A stretch of DNA of 31,994 bases from Conidiobolus incongruus B7586. Taxonomy: Eukaryota > Entomophthoromycota > Entomophthoromycetes > Entomophthorales > Conidiobolaceae. The stretch covers positions 1 through 31,994 of the forward strand of contig JNEM01013653.1 of assembly GCA_000697335.1 (NCBI GenBank). Reading direction: 5' to 3'. Numbering within the stretch: the stretch's first letter is position 1; every line of letters starts with the position of its first letter. The notes under the pieces are model-generated. The model was not told the origin of the DNA, searched no databases, and worked only from the letters and a program-made list of their open reading frames with translations. Shown piece after piece: positions 10,792-22,172 of the stretch. A program made the translations under genes and the position numbers.

Positions 10792-12239
10792 TTATGCAAA
10801 GTATTTGAGAGAAGTCTTCTTCTTGGCCTGGACTTCTTGAATTCCTTCCATAAAATCTTCATGAGTAAGTTCAACACCACCTCTACGTAAAGCGATCATA
10901 CCAGCTTCAACACAAATGGCTTTACATTGAGCTCCATTAAATTCATCACAGCATCTAGCCAATTCTTGGAAATTGACATTTGGTGATACTGACATTTTAC
11001 GAGAGTGAATTTGCATGATACGAGCTCTGGCTTCTTCGTTAGGAAGAGGGAATTCAATCTTTCTGTCCAATCGACCACTACGTAAGAGAGCGGGATCAAG
11101 GATATCAATACGATTGGTGGCTGCAATAACTTTAATACGCTGGTCAGAGCTAAAACCATCTAATTGATTAAGTAATTCCAACATAGTTCTTTGAACTTCA
11201 CGGTCACCACTCTTTTCACTGTCAAAACGCTTGGTACCAATAGCATCTAATTCGTCAATAAAAATAATGGCAGGTGCTTTTTCCTTGGCCAAGTTAAAGG
11301 CATCACGAACTAATTTGGCACCGTCACCAATAAACATTTGTACCAATTGAGGTCCAGCAAGTTTTAAATATGTAGAGTTAGTTTGTGCGGCACAAGCACG
11401 AGCGAGTAAAGTTTTTCCTGTTCCGGGAGGACCGTACATTAAGCAGCCTTTAGGGGGTTGAATACCAAGGTTCTTGAAGCGGTCAGCATGTGTCATGGGT
11501 AAAACGATAGCTTCAACAAGCTCTTCAATTTGCTTGTCTAAACCACCAATATCGTTATAATCTTCAGTTGGTTTCTCATCAACTTCCATAGCTTTAACTC
11601 TTGAATCGTATTCAGCAGGCAAAGCTTCAAGGACGAGGTAACTGTCCTTATTGACACCAACTAAATCGCCTGGAGATAAAGTGGCAGGATCGACAAGACC
11701 AATTAAAGGTAAGAATATCGTCTATGAATGGAATAAGTATTAGGGTAAAATAAGGAAACAAAATAATTTACTTGTCTGGTAGAGGTTTTAATAACGGCAC
11801 ATTTGCCTTTAACGTTAGCATCTAAGTCTACATTAGAACCTTCTTGTTCTTCATCTTCTAGAGGATCTACATCAATTAACTAAAAAATAATTTGGTTATA
11901 AAAATTGGGGATAATTTCATTTTAGTCTAATTACCTCGACGACATTTCCTACTAAATAGGGTAAAACTTTGTTCAAGTCAATTTTTTCTTTATTATCTTT
12001 AATTTTGTCATTCATAGAAGCTTGTTCGTGAATTAATCTTAAATTCTCACTTCTCATAACCTATTGAAAAAGTATAAATAAATAGTATTAGATTAAATAA
12101 GAAACGATATTACTTTAATGTCATTATCTAAAAGTCTTATGCGATTTTGAATTTCTTGTTGACTGGCACGTAAAATTTCAGGTTCTAATTCATTTAGCCA
12201 ATCATCATTAAAAGCGCTAGTAGATGTTTCTGCACTCAT
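10792..12239 (-). CDS. RPT5: 26S proteasome regulatory ATPase Rpt5 (PSMC3)
   Basis: Rpt5 is one of six AAA+ subunits of the hexameric ring in the 19S base, which unfolds ubiquitinated substrates and opens the 20S gate. Four exons (12114-12239, 11935-12060, 11772-11879, 10792-11721) with introns of 53, 55 and 50 bp, all phase 0, give 429 aa (yeast 434, human 439). Residues 15-75 form the coiled-coil arm, 76-150 the OB domain. The AAA+ domain shows Walker A GPPGTGKT (217-224), pore loop MFIG (Phe250), Walker [12 protein letters not shown] (272-282), sensor ATNRID (321-326) and arginine fingers in RSGRLDR (334 and 337). The C-terminus is SLKYFA, so the gate-opening HbYX tail reads Y-F-A rather than F/Y-Y-A. 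Start at 12239 gives [15 protein letters not shown]. Confidence 0.96.
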
Positions 12240-12907
12240 TTGAAATAGATTAATATAAATATCTGTTAAAGTGGATTTTTTACAAAATTGATAATAATTT
12301 GGATTTAGTTATGAATTAATAACAAGTATCTATTTGTATCATCTTTTATCAATCTGTAAACGTAATCATCTAAATATCTAATTTTATGGGATATTTTATA
12401 TTAATTACCTATTTTTCATCCATTCTAAAATCACCAATCCATTTTATAATTAAGAATGAAAATTAAATAAAAATTTGAAATATTACCCTTAACGGTTTAT
12501 GTATAGTTTGTTTATATAATAGCTCATTTACTTAAAAAATATATAGTAGAGTAATATTATATATCTAATTTTTTTCAATGATGTCATAAAAATTTCAAAT
12601 AAAGAACATAGTTATGAAAATAATAGTTATAATTATTATTATTTTGGCATTCGAATATTATTGAATTTTGAAATTTAGTGAATATTTTCAAATATTAATT
12701 TCCAGAGTTCCTATTTTTGAAATGTAAATATAACAAGTATAGGATCGTTGCTATTATATTCGATAAAATTATATATCATACATTCACATTTATACATTGA
12801 TAATAAATTAAAAAATTGAATATTTTCGTATCATTTATATGTATTATAATCCCATTTCTTTTGATAAATCAATAATAACAATGCTAAAAAGACGTAAAAA
12901 GATCAAT

Positions 12908-12945
<38 letters not shown>

Positions 12946-13940
12946 CTTTATATTTCACTGAAATTTGATGAAATTAGATGAACAATGGATGAAAAGACTA
13001 TCTATTGATATACTTTTGATTTAATTAAATTTATTACTTATTATTCATCAATCTAAGTTTAAATTTTGATTAAAGCATCACCAATAAAAATAATTATAAT
13101 TATAATTATAATACTAATATGGTATAAAAATATAAAATAATTCAAGAAGCAATTAAAAGCATTTATAATTACATTATTGTATTAATATTGATGAGAAATG
13201 GTTACTTTTGGGTGCCTAACCTATTAATTTAAATAAAGATTAATATTGATAGAATAAAAACAAAAATAAAATAATAGTAAAATGTATATGAAAAATACAT
13301 ATCTGAAGTGAAAATTTCCAAATTCAAAATAGGAAAACTAAAATCAATTTCAAAATTCTAAACAATTTACTATTTCTTAGTTGTATAATCTTTATTAAGT
13401 GTTTTTAAAATAAAAATATATATCCGTATATTTTTAAATATAACGTTGTCTTCACAAGTTGCATTATTTTTTGTAAATATAATTACCTAAAAAAGATCTG
13501 CACAAGATTTTTGATTTGATAGATAATAAGGATAAACACATAGTTGAAATTTAATTGATCTTCAACATGCTAATATTTGAGTTTTAAAATGTAAATTGTT
13601 GAGTACTAATTAAATTAAAATAAAATTTTCATTAAATAATTTATATTAATATTGAGCCTGGTTTTTACAATTGATATATAATACCTTTATATTAATGAGT
13701 ATATATTTTAATAAATTATATAGTAATTTGTGAATAAACAAAAGAATAAGGGAACAATCTGAGGGAGTTCAGAAATTGAAACTGATTTAAAATATTAAAC
13801 AGTCATGATAAACATAAATTAATTATTTTTCATTAAAATCAATGCTATATAAATCCATTCATCAACCTTTTGAATTTATATTTTATCTATTTTTAATTTA
13901 TTAGATCTATATTAAATTAATAGTTGATAAATACATCATA
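12240..13940. other. Divergent promoter region between RPT5 and PTM1
   Basis: This 1.7-kb AT-rich spacer separates the starts of leftward RPT5 and rightward PTM1 and so must hold both promoters. It contains an (AT)n tract at 12914-12944 and a short TAATTATAAT repeat near 13090-13115. No gene, and no convincing factor site such as the proteasome PACE element, was found. Confidence 0.55.
12914..12944. repeat. (AT)n microsatellite
   Basis: About 31 bp of uninterrupted alternating A and T. It could extrude as a cruciform and vary in length. It lies about 675 bp upstream of the RPT5 start. Confidence 0.9.
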
Positions 13941-15828
13941 ATGTTGTTTATTACCAGTAGCCATATTAAGCTTTGGCTATGGTTAAGTTTATTGAACTTT
14001 GTATTTGGTAACATTTCTCAAACGGTAATTTTTCAATCTTATATTAAATTACTACATCGACAACTTTTTATGTACGAATAAAATAATAATATGTTTTGAC
14101 AATTTAGGCTGATGGTCAAATTGTATGTAGTGGGATGTATGATAAAGATGGATTTAATAATCCTCAAGACCCAAAAATTAAGAGTAAATTTATATTCATT
14201 ACATCTCTTACACTTTAATTTAATTTTAAAATAATTATTTAGTGACTTTAAAGTCAAATAATAAAGCAGTAGAAATATCATTAATCGTTTTTAATTGGAA
14301 AAACAGAAAAGATTTTTGTATAGCTGACGATGCTACTCTTTTTGTTAGTAGTTTTAATTATATATTAGCTGTGCAAACTAATATTTGATTATATAGGATT
14401 ACTCTCGTTGTATTTGTACTGAGAAAGAGGTCCAAAATAAGTTATGTAAAGAAGACGATTTAGGCAAGTTCATCATCAATAATAATGATATTAAGGATAC
14501 CAGTTTGAAAACCTGGAAGGTCTCCCTGAACACTGAAAACCAATTTCAGGAAATTATTGAATATGGTATTAAAGAAACAGGCTATTATTGTGTTTCATCA
14601 GAGATATTTAAACCTGCCGATGCCTCTTACACTGAAACTGTTGAGTGGATCAATCCCTATGGTCTATTACCCGCTTCTGAATATCCAAAGATGACATTTT
14701 ATGCTGCCTTATGTATTGTTTATTCGATCGTTGCGGTATTTTGGTCCATTGCTGCTATTAGATATCGTCAAGATATTTTGCCTATTCAGGTAACTTTGTT
14801 TCTATCATATAGCTTTTATATGTATTAATTTTCGCTGAAGTATTATATCACTGGCGTAATGTTCTATTTAATTTTTGAAATGGCTGCTAACTGGGGTTAT
14901 CTTCATCAATATAATATCACTGGAAATAATCGTAAGCTAAATTACATATATAAGATTCATAATATTAAATGTTAATAATTAGCCTATTTCTTATTATCAT
15001 TGGTTGTTGTTATGGATGCCGCTAAGAACAGCTTATGCTTCTTCATTTTACTAATTGTTTGTCTTGGTTATGGTGTTTTAAAGTAACTATTTTGTTTTTA
15101 TTTAATATCATTAATATTAACAGTTGACTAGACCTAGTTTGGGAAGTACCATGAGACGTTGTCAAATTCTTACTTTTGTTCATTTCCTTTGCGGCTGTTT
15201 ATATGGAGCCAGCTCAATGCTTGTTAATATTGATGAAGCTGGATTGATGATTTTGGTGTATGTGGTTCCTCTTTCTTTATCAATGACTATATTCTATGTT
15301 TGGATTATGCAAGCCATGAATCGAACAATGTCTCAACTTGAAGCGAAGCAGCAACACGAGAAAATCAAAATGTTCAAGAGATTGAGATTTACTTTGGGAT
15401 TTTCAATTGCTTTGCTTCTTTTATTCTTTATTGCCAATTCAATTTCTATTTCCAATCTTACTGACGACGAATGGATTACCATTCAATGGAAAACTAGATG
15501 GTTTTTGGTTGATGGATGGTTAGCTCTTCTCTTTTTTGTGATTTTCTTAGTTATTGCTATTCTTTGGAGACCTACCAAAAACAATCAGCGTTATGGTTTG
15601 CAACAACTTGCTCAAGATGAAGTAGCAGCCGATGCTTTAGATTTGGAGTCTAGATATAATTCTCAAATGAACCAAGGCAATGGAATGCCAGGGTCTACTA
15701 CAGGAGAAGTTAATCCAGCCGCATTACAATCTCATGTATTGGAAGATGACGAAGGTGATATATTCGATATTGGAGGCGATGACTCTGACGAGGATATGAT
15801 CCCGAAAGATCAACGAAATAATCAGTGA
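13941..15828 (+). CDS. PTM1: GOST-family seven-transmembrane protein, Ptm1/TMEM87-like
   Basis: Ptm1, TMEM87 and GPR107/108 are Golgi/endosomal membrane proteins with a luminal GOLD-like domain and seven helices, linked to protein traffic. Seven exons (13941-14024, 14108-14183, 14243-14343, 14397-14789, 14841-14931, 14983-15082, 15132-15828), with introns of 49-83 bp, give 513 aa. Exon 1 encodes the signal peptide (MLFITSSHIKLWLWLSLL). Residues 29-180 form the luminal domain with several Cys (VCSGMY, FCIAD, CICTE, YYCVSS). Helices lie near 184-206, 219-238, 249-280 (LLSLVVVMDAAKNSL, GYGVLKPSLG), 292-313, 319-341, 369-389 and 406-427. The family block WRPTKNNQRYGLQQL follows helix 7. The tail ends very acidic (DDEGDIFDIGGDDSDED). 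Intron 6 uses the second of two nearby AGs; the first would give a stop at once. The exact ortholog within the family is not certain. Confidence 0.9.
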
Positions 15829-16988
15829 GACTTTAATTTCAATACTTCATATATATGAAATTTATATTCGACTGACTTATTGTTTAAACAGACAATTTTT
15901 TTATTATTTTCTAATCAAATTACATTTTATATCTATATATTATTATTGTCACTAAGTTATAAATGCTCAACCTTTGATGTTGTAAATTTAGTCTAATATC
16001 TCCATTTTTACCAATATCTACATTTACAAGTCAAAAATGATGAATATTGAATCTAAGCTTTAATTTTACCAACTACCTTTGAAATCAAAACCAAAACCGA
16101 ACAACATTATCCGAAACGTTTTAAACATTAGAGGATAGATTTTATATTAATCAAGCTTAGCAAATAAGAATAATCATACATCTCAATGCTATTAATTTAT
16201 TAATTCATTAACTCCATATCATCTATTCATTATTGCTTCAACCATATTAAGATGAAATATTTTCACCGACACCATATTTTCTAAGATTTTAATAATCTTC
16301 TTGCTGATACTAATTGTTTCTAACCAATTCCATAACTATTTTTATTAGTAGCTATATATGAAGTTAAACTCTGAGTAAGACTAATTTATTTTAGTTCAAT
16401 ATATAAGATTAATGCATTTTTATTCAATTATTAGAGTTAATAATTATATTAATTCTATTTTCAAGCATTTAACTTGACATACATATGATTTTCTACAGGT
16501 TAATCTATTTAATTTTTAAAATATATTTTCTGAAAATAACCAAACATCTAAATTTGATCAATAATATATTAAATTATTAAAAATAAAATCAAATAATCAA
16601 AGATACTAAATTGACATTTGATTAAAATTTAGAAATCAAAACTAACAAAAAATTACTTATTAAAATATTTTTGAATATCTTTTATCAAAAATATATAATA
16701 TTAAAAATAAAGGTTTAATCTGTTAACTTGCTAAAAAATTATAATGGAATGAATGATTATATCCCCAATATTAAATTAAGTACAATTAACTTTTGTGATT
16801 TAAAAAATTTAAACTGTTATTTTGTATAAATTATAAAGCTATATTTTAATTAAGAGGAACATTTGATAGAGATTGATATGATTTTAAATGTATATTTAAC
16901 TTGATTTTGTAATATAGAAGGTATTAAATCCAAAAGGATCTGAATAATATGAATGAAAAAAAATTAAATAATGAATTTAAAAAATATG
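15829..16988. other. Spacer between PTM1 and tRNA-Leu
   Basis: AT-rich spacer holding the PTM1 3' flank. Near 16036-16130 a slightly more GC-rich patch reads SKPKPNNIIRNVLNIRG in a frame broken by a stop and without further support. No gene was identified. Confidence 0.5.
16979..16984 (-). terminator. RNA polymerase III terminator of tRNA-Leu
   Basis: On the minus strand a run of six T begins five bases after the last tRNA base (16989). This is the standard Pol III stop signal. Confidence 0.8.
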
Positions 16989-17071
16989 TGACAACGATGA
17001 GATTCGAACTCATGCCTCTTACGAGACCGCAACTTGAGTGCGGCGCCTTAGACCAACTCGGCCACATTGCC
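16989..17071 (-). tRNA. tRNA-Leu(CAA): tRNA-Leu, anticodon CAA, without intron
   Basis: The 83-nt gene folds fully. The acceptor is GGCAATG with CGTTGTC, including two G-U pairs, and the discriminator is A. The D arm is GCC/GGC. The anticodon stem CCGCA/TGCGG holds the loop CTCAAGT, whose CAA reads Leu codon TTG. The long class II variable arm has a CTC-GTAA-GAG stem. The T arm is ATGAG-TTCGAAT-CTCAT. The internal A box (TGGCCGAGTTGG) and B box (GTTCGAATC) are intact. The anticodon loop continues directly into its stem, so there is no intron, unlike the yeast tRNA-Leu(CAA). Confidence 0.96.
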
Positions 17072-17690
17072 ATACTCACTCCAACAACTCTAATATTATA
17101 ATTAATTAGATATTGGGCATTTCTTGTTTTAATTTTACCTCACCTCTCTTCTCCATTCTGTCATTTTATTTTTTAACTTACTATCTATTTACATAATTTT
17201 AACCTAGATAATACCTTTTTATGTAATAATTACACATTCTATGACTATCTATTTAATTTTATCTATTTTAATATTAAATATTTTTGCTTCATATTTGGGT
17301 ATTTCTTCGTTTTGAACCCAATCTCACTAATAAATTTCTAATTTTGATTAAAATTTGTATATAATGAAATATTTACAATTTCTGTTATTTTAATTAAATA
17401 TTTTTATAAGACAATTACAAATATGAAATAAAAATTATATTCAACTTTTATATATTTTATCAAATAAAGATACCCAAAATAGAATTAATTATATATTTAA
17501 AATTTTTCTGAATCTGATATAGATGTACATAATAGTTTAATATAAATATTACAGACACAAGGTATTATCAGATAAAACATGGTTAATAATCAATGAATAG
17601 ATGTTATAAATAATTATAAAAATAAGATTGCTAATTATATGTATATATAATTATTATATTTTAATATTAATAAAACTAATTAAAAATTAA
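17072..17690. other. Spacer between tRNA-Leu and TPS2 3' end
   Basis: AT-rich sequence containing the 5' flank of the tRNA and the 3' flank of TPS2. Nothing else was recognised. Confidence 0.6.
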
Positions 17691-20551
17691 TTAGACATCT
17701 CCTAATAAGTGGAGACTGTCAATAATATCTTTAGGTGAATTGACATGCCACTTGGCTGATGTCTTCTTGTTTGCGCTACCAATGGTCACAGTAAATTTGT
17801 GATCTTCATGGAGTTTATCTGATAATAGAGGTTTAATTGCACGGAACATATCTTCATCAGTCTTGTCATCCCCAGCACAGTAGACGAAATCGCAATCAGG
17901 GTTCTCTTCGAGTAGTTTTTTGACAATTTCACCCTTGTTAATGAACAATGGTCGAACTTCGATATTCTTCTTACCAATCAAAATTTCAACAGGGAGTTTA
18001 GAAACTACTGCATTTTCTAAATGAGTTTGACATTCTTTAGCTTGGAATGAACTAAATAAATGTTAGTTAATCATCATTGATAATTCATTATCATTGCATT
18101 ACCCATAATCAGGATCAGACATTCTATAATGCCATGTTAAAGATGCCCTTTTGTGTTCAATAAAGGATCCTAAATAAATATTGGTAAAGGTGAAAAAGAA
18201 CTGCTCTAAGGTTGTATTACCTGGTGTTCTTTCAGTAAAGTATGTGAAAACATTAACAACATCTTTTTTCCAATCCAGGTTCGATTCCTCTGCAAGGTTG
18301 ATCCACTCATCAGCAGGAGAGTTAGGATGTCTCATGAAACAACCATGCTCAGCACTACATAATACAATGAGTTAGGGGTTCCAAAATAATATGAATATAT
18401 ATGTTTACCTGAGTCCAAGATTAGGAACATCACCCACCCATTCAGTAAGAGCTTTTTGATCTCTTCCAGATATGATCCATACTCTATTATTAGGATTTTG
18501 AGTAAGTTTTTTCAACCCTTCTAACATTCTTTCAGAAGGAACTGCCTGAGCAGGAATATTTCGAATCTCAGTCAAAGTGCCCTGCAAAAATATATTAGTT
18601 AACTGTTATACCATATAAGATTGATCCACTTACATCGTAGTCAAAAAGTAGTAATCTCTTTTTGCTAGATTGATAAATTGATTTCATTGAATCAATATTT
18701 AAATAAGGTGTAGGGATAGAGCCTTCGGAGATGGCACAGTGCTCAGCCATTGTTTTCAAAAAGGAATTGGCCCAGAATTTACAGTCATGTTTAGTAACAT
18801 AGTCATATAATTTTTGATGAATTTCCTTCTTTTCTTCTTTAGACATAGTTAAAGCTCTATTGATGGCATCAGCCACGCCTTCAAAATCAAATGGATTGAC
18901 CAAAATAGCCTCTTTCAAAGCACCTGCAGTACCAGTGAACTCACTCAAGATCAATGAACCATGAGCTTCATTCTGGCAATATACGTATTCGTGAGAGGTA
19001 GTATTCATACCATCTCTTACAGAGGTGACTAAAGCTACATCGGCAAGAGTTAAGAGGGCATAATATTCATCACGATCAATGGTATGCTGAAAAAGATTGA
19101 TTGGGCTGAATTCCAAGGATCCGTAAGTTGAATTGATTTTGGCAACTAACTCAGCGATTTTGTTTTCCAAGGAAGTGAAATGAGCACTTGGAGAAGAGGT
19201 CACTTGAACAAGTACAACCTATTACAATAATAAAAATTTAATGTCGGCTATTTAATTAGATCATATTAATATCTGGATATATTACTTTATCTTTCCATTC
19301 AGGATATTTAATTAAAAATTTTTCTATCGTGTGGAACTTTTGTAGAACACCTGTAGCATGCTCTAATTTATCGCGACCAAAAATGACTTTTTTGCCAGCA
19401 TATTGTTGACGAAGTGCTTGAAGTTTACATTTGTATCCTTCTGATTTACTAAATATAGTAGAATTAGTTAATTTTTAATGACATTCGTTGATAGGATCAT
19501 TACATGTTTTGATCAGATAACTCAACAGCAACCCCGATTGGGAAAGTATCGACATAAACTGTACTTCCATGGACATCAATTCCCTCTGCATTTTGCTCAA
19601 GCCCCAATACACGGCAACAAGTGCTCATGAAGTGGCGTGCATATGCATAAGTCTAAATAAAAATGGTTATTAATTATACAATAATAATACTCAAAGTATT
19701 CTCAGTACTTGGAAACCAATTTGATTAGCACTTAAAAGTCCATTAAGGATTTCCTTTCTCTCTAAAAATAATTGTTAAATACTGCTTTTAAATGAAATAT
19801 GAAAGTACTGACTTGGTAAGCAACGGAATATTTCTGAACTAGGGAAAGGTGCGTGGAGAAAGAAACCAATTTTGGCATGAGGTAAAGCTTTACGAATCAT
19901 TTCGGGGACCAACATCAAATGGTAGTCATGGATCCAAACTAAATCAAAATGAATAATGAATACACAGCATATAATTTTATCTATATTACCAAAATCGTTT
20001 TTTTGATAATGCTGAATTAAAACATCAGCATAGGCTTGGTTAACTAAAACATATGCTTTCCAGTTCTTTTCTTGTGTTTTCATATCAACTTTTAAATCTT
20101 CAAGAAGATAATGGAACATAGGCCAGAGTTCTAAAATTGAGAGTACATTAAATACTGATCTATAAAGTAACCCTAAAGTAGTATTACCTGATTTACAGTA
20201 ACCTTCATAATGTCTTGATGCTTGGATTGGATCAATAAACACTGGAACTTGTTTGTTTTTATCGTTGAAAAGAGCAGTCTTTACAGATTCTTTCATAGCA
20301 TCATCTATCTGATCATAAGGTATGGTTTGGTTATTGTGGTCTTTGAGTTCTCCAATATAACCAATATGGATATTTTCATAGGAAGAAGAAAGAGACTGTA
20401 TTCCAGCATACATAGCCGAATGACCGCGTCGAATAGAAAAATCCCAGTTTTTGCCATCTGCATTGAGTGAGCAAATAGTGGGAATGAAGTGAGAGATATG
20501 GATAACACGATTAGGCTTTGGAATATTGTTAGTATTAGAATCAGAAGTCAT
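17691..20551 (-). CDS. TPS2: Trehalose-6-phosphate phosphatase, Tps2-type (GT20 + HAD)
   Basis: It dephosphorylates trehalose-6-phosphate, the second step of trehalose synthesis, usually within the cytosolic Tps1-Tps2 complex. Eleven exons (20188-20551, 19990-20130, 19813-19938, 19709-19761, 19504-19652, 19286-19448, 18634-19218, 18409-18581, 18221-18354, 18103-18169, 17691-18051) with introns of 51-67 bp give 771 aa. Residues 14-505 are a GT20 domain: NWDFSIRRGHSAMYAGI, WIHDYHLML (170-178), GRDKLEHATGVLQKF (from 302) and SEFTGTAGAL. Relative to OtsA/Tps1, the sugar-nucleotide-binding Arg and Lys appear as Lys305 and Thr310, so this half is probably not a working synthase. The HAD phosphatase half is complete: FDYDGTLT with Asp525 and Asp527, IISGRD (Ser565), Lys in the cap, and GDDKTDED (713-717). 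The ATG at 20551 is the first in frame; the frame upstream has no other. Confidence 0.94.
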
Positions 20552-20624
20552 GATTGATGGGATAATTTGAAAAGTAAGATACAAAGTGAAGAAACAAAAT
20601 TGATGTTACCATTGTTTCAAATTT

Positions 20625-20634
20625 ATTTATATAT
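20625..20634 (-). promoter_or_regulatory. TATA-like box upstream of TPS2
   Basis: The minus strand reads TATATAAATA about 75 bp before the TPS2 start codon. Position and sequence suit a TATA element, but AT-richness makes chance matches common. No CCCCT stress element was noticed close by. Confidence 0.35.
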
Positions 20635-21113
20635 AACCATCGAGTTATCAATCAAATCAGTATAAGTCACTTATCCATTCTTATCTTTTTTTATTAATCC
20701 CTTTTTGGTTAATACTACGTCATAATCTTATCAAAATAAACTAATAATTTTAGTATAAATGTGAATTTTATTTTATTATATTATTTTTAACTATTATAAC
20801 TAATATATATTAGAAAATATTCATAAAGGAATACTTATAAAAACTATTCAAATTATTGTGTAATATATATCTATAGCCCTTAGTATTACAAAATACAGAT
20901 TAATTAATAATGATTTAATCAAGGATTTTATTTGTGATTATTACTAATTTCTCATGAGAATTCTTCTTTGCAACTTTGCTTCTCCTTCGCTTAATTGAAT
21001 CATTAACAAATACTAATTATTAATATTAAGATTTTTGGTTATTTTATCATTATTCAGAGATCATTGTTTAAATTAATATTAATTATTCCGCATTGAATCA
21101 TTGAAAAGGGTTC

Positions 21114-21133
21114 TATATATATATATATATATA
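21114..21133. repeat. (TA)10 microsatellite
   Basis: Twenty bases of alternating T and A, about 560 bp upstream of the TPS2 start. Confidence 0.9.
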
Positions 21134-21989
21134 GTTTCGTTAAACTTAATCAAAAAACTACTCCTTTGAGCGTTTTTTTGTATCTATTCCAACTGTTAAA
21201 ATAAGCATCACATTTAATGTTAAATTTTTCATTATTTTTATGTTAAAAATGATAAAGTTTTTAGATTTGAATAATTGATATTTTTAGAATTCATAACCTG
21301 GTAACCATATTTTTGTGTTTCAAAATTAATGTATTTATTAAAAATTATCAAAAACTCTATGCTCAATATGTTGTATATTTAGCATATATCAATGGCCGTA
21401 ATGATGGTCTTTAAATTATATCGCTCAATATATTACCTTCTTGTTATATTATAATTTGAAATTATCAACAATAGTTATTCAATAATACTATCGTTTTTAT
21501 CAAATGAATCATTCATCAATATTGAATATCATTAAATTACAATACATATCACATTAATTTCATTCTTTCAAAATTGATATTAGATCAAATAACTAATATT
21601 GAAAATTAGTTAATATTTGAGGACAATATAAGACATTTTAATATAATATAAAGAATCAAATTTTATTGAGCTGTATCAATATTATTAAGTTAATATAATA
21701 AATTCTATATTTAGTATTATTTAATATCAAGCGAATAATTCAATTTACGTGAAATTACATTTATATTACTGGAGCATTACATCATTTTTTTTCAATTTTA
21801 GAGATTGTTTAATTTATTATATTGATTAAAAAATTTGTAATTTGAATTTAGAAATTAAAAACTTTTAAAAATAAATTTATCCTCATTTTTAATTATGTTT
21901 CATAAATTTTGAAAATTTATTTTGAATATTGTAGTAAATATATGTATATATAAATTTATTAAAAAATATATAAAAATTGAAAATTATTG

Positions 21990-22172
21990 CTATAAATTGC
22001 AATACACTCTTTTATTATGTATGTGGTTTATATATTCAAAGTTTGGTTTTACATGTACTATGAGAAAGATTTATTTTTCAGTATCAAACAAAATTGTAAC
22101 CTTGTGAATCAGGTAGGACGAGTCTAGTTCGTTCAAGTCGTTAAAGTTGTTAATATTAAATAATTCAAACAT
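21990..22172 (-). pseudogene. F-box-like N-terminal scrap
   Basis: A frame from the ATG at 22172 reads MFELFNINNFNDLNELDSS, then YLIHKVTILFDTEK, meets one TAA (22071-22073), and continues in the same frame with IFLIVHVKPNFEYINHI to a TAG at 21990. The spacing fits the F-box consensus: an L..L..I start, a LFDT segment like LLDPKD, and an LVxKxF-like IVHVKPNF. GC content rises locally (22085-22140). It looks like the decayed beginning of an F-box gene; nothing recognisable follows it. Confidence 0.35.

Noticed and set aside
15124-15131. The first AG as the acceptor for PTM1 exon 7
   Set aside because: Joining to it from the canonical GTAACT donor gives an immediate stop, and a GTTTTA donor would be needed to rescue the frame. 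The TAG eight bases on gives the conserved KPSLG with standard sites.
21922-22107. A 61-codon plus-strand frame
   Set aside because: It has no recognisable motif and overlaps the more protein-like F-box scrap on the opposite strand.
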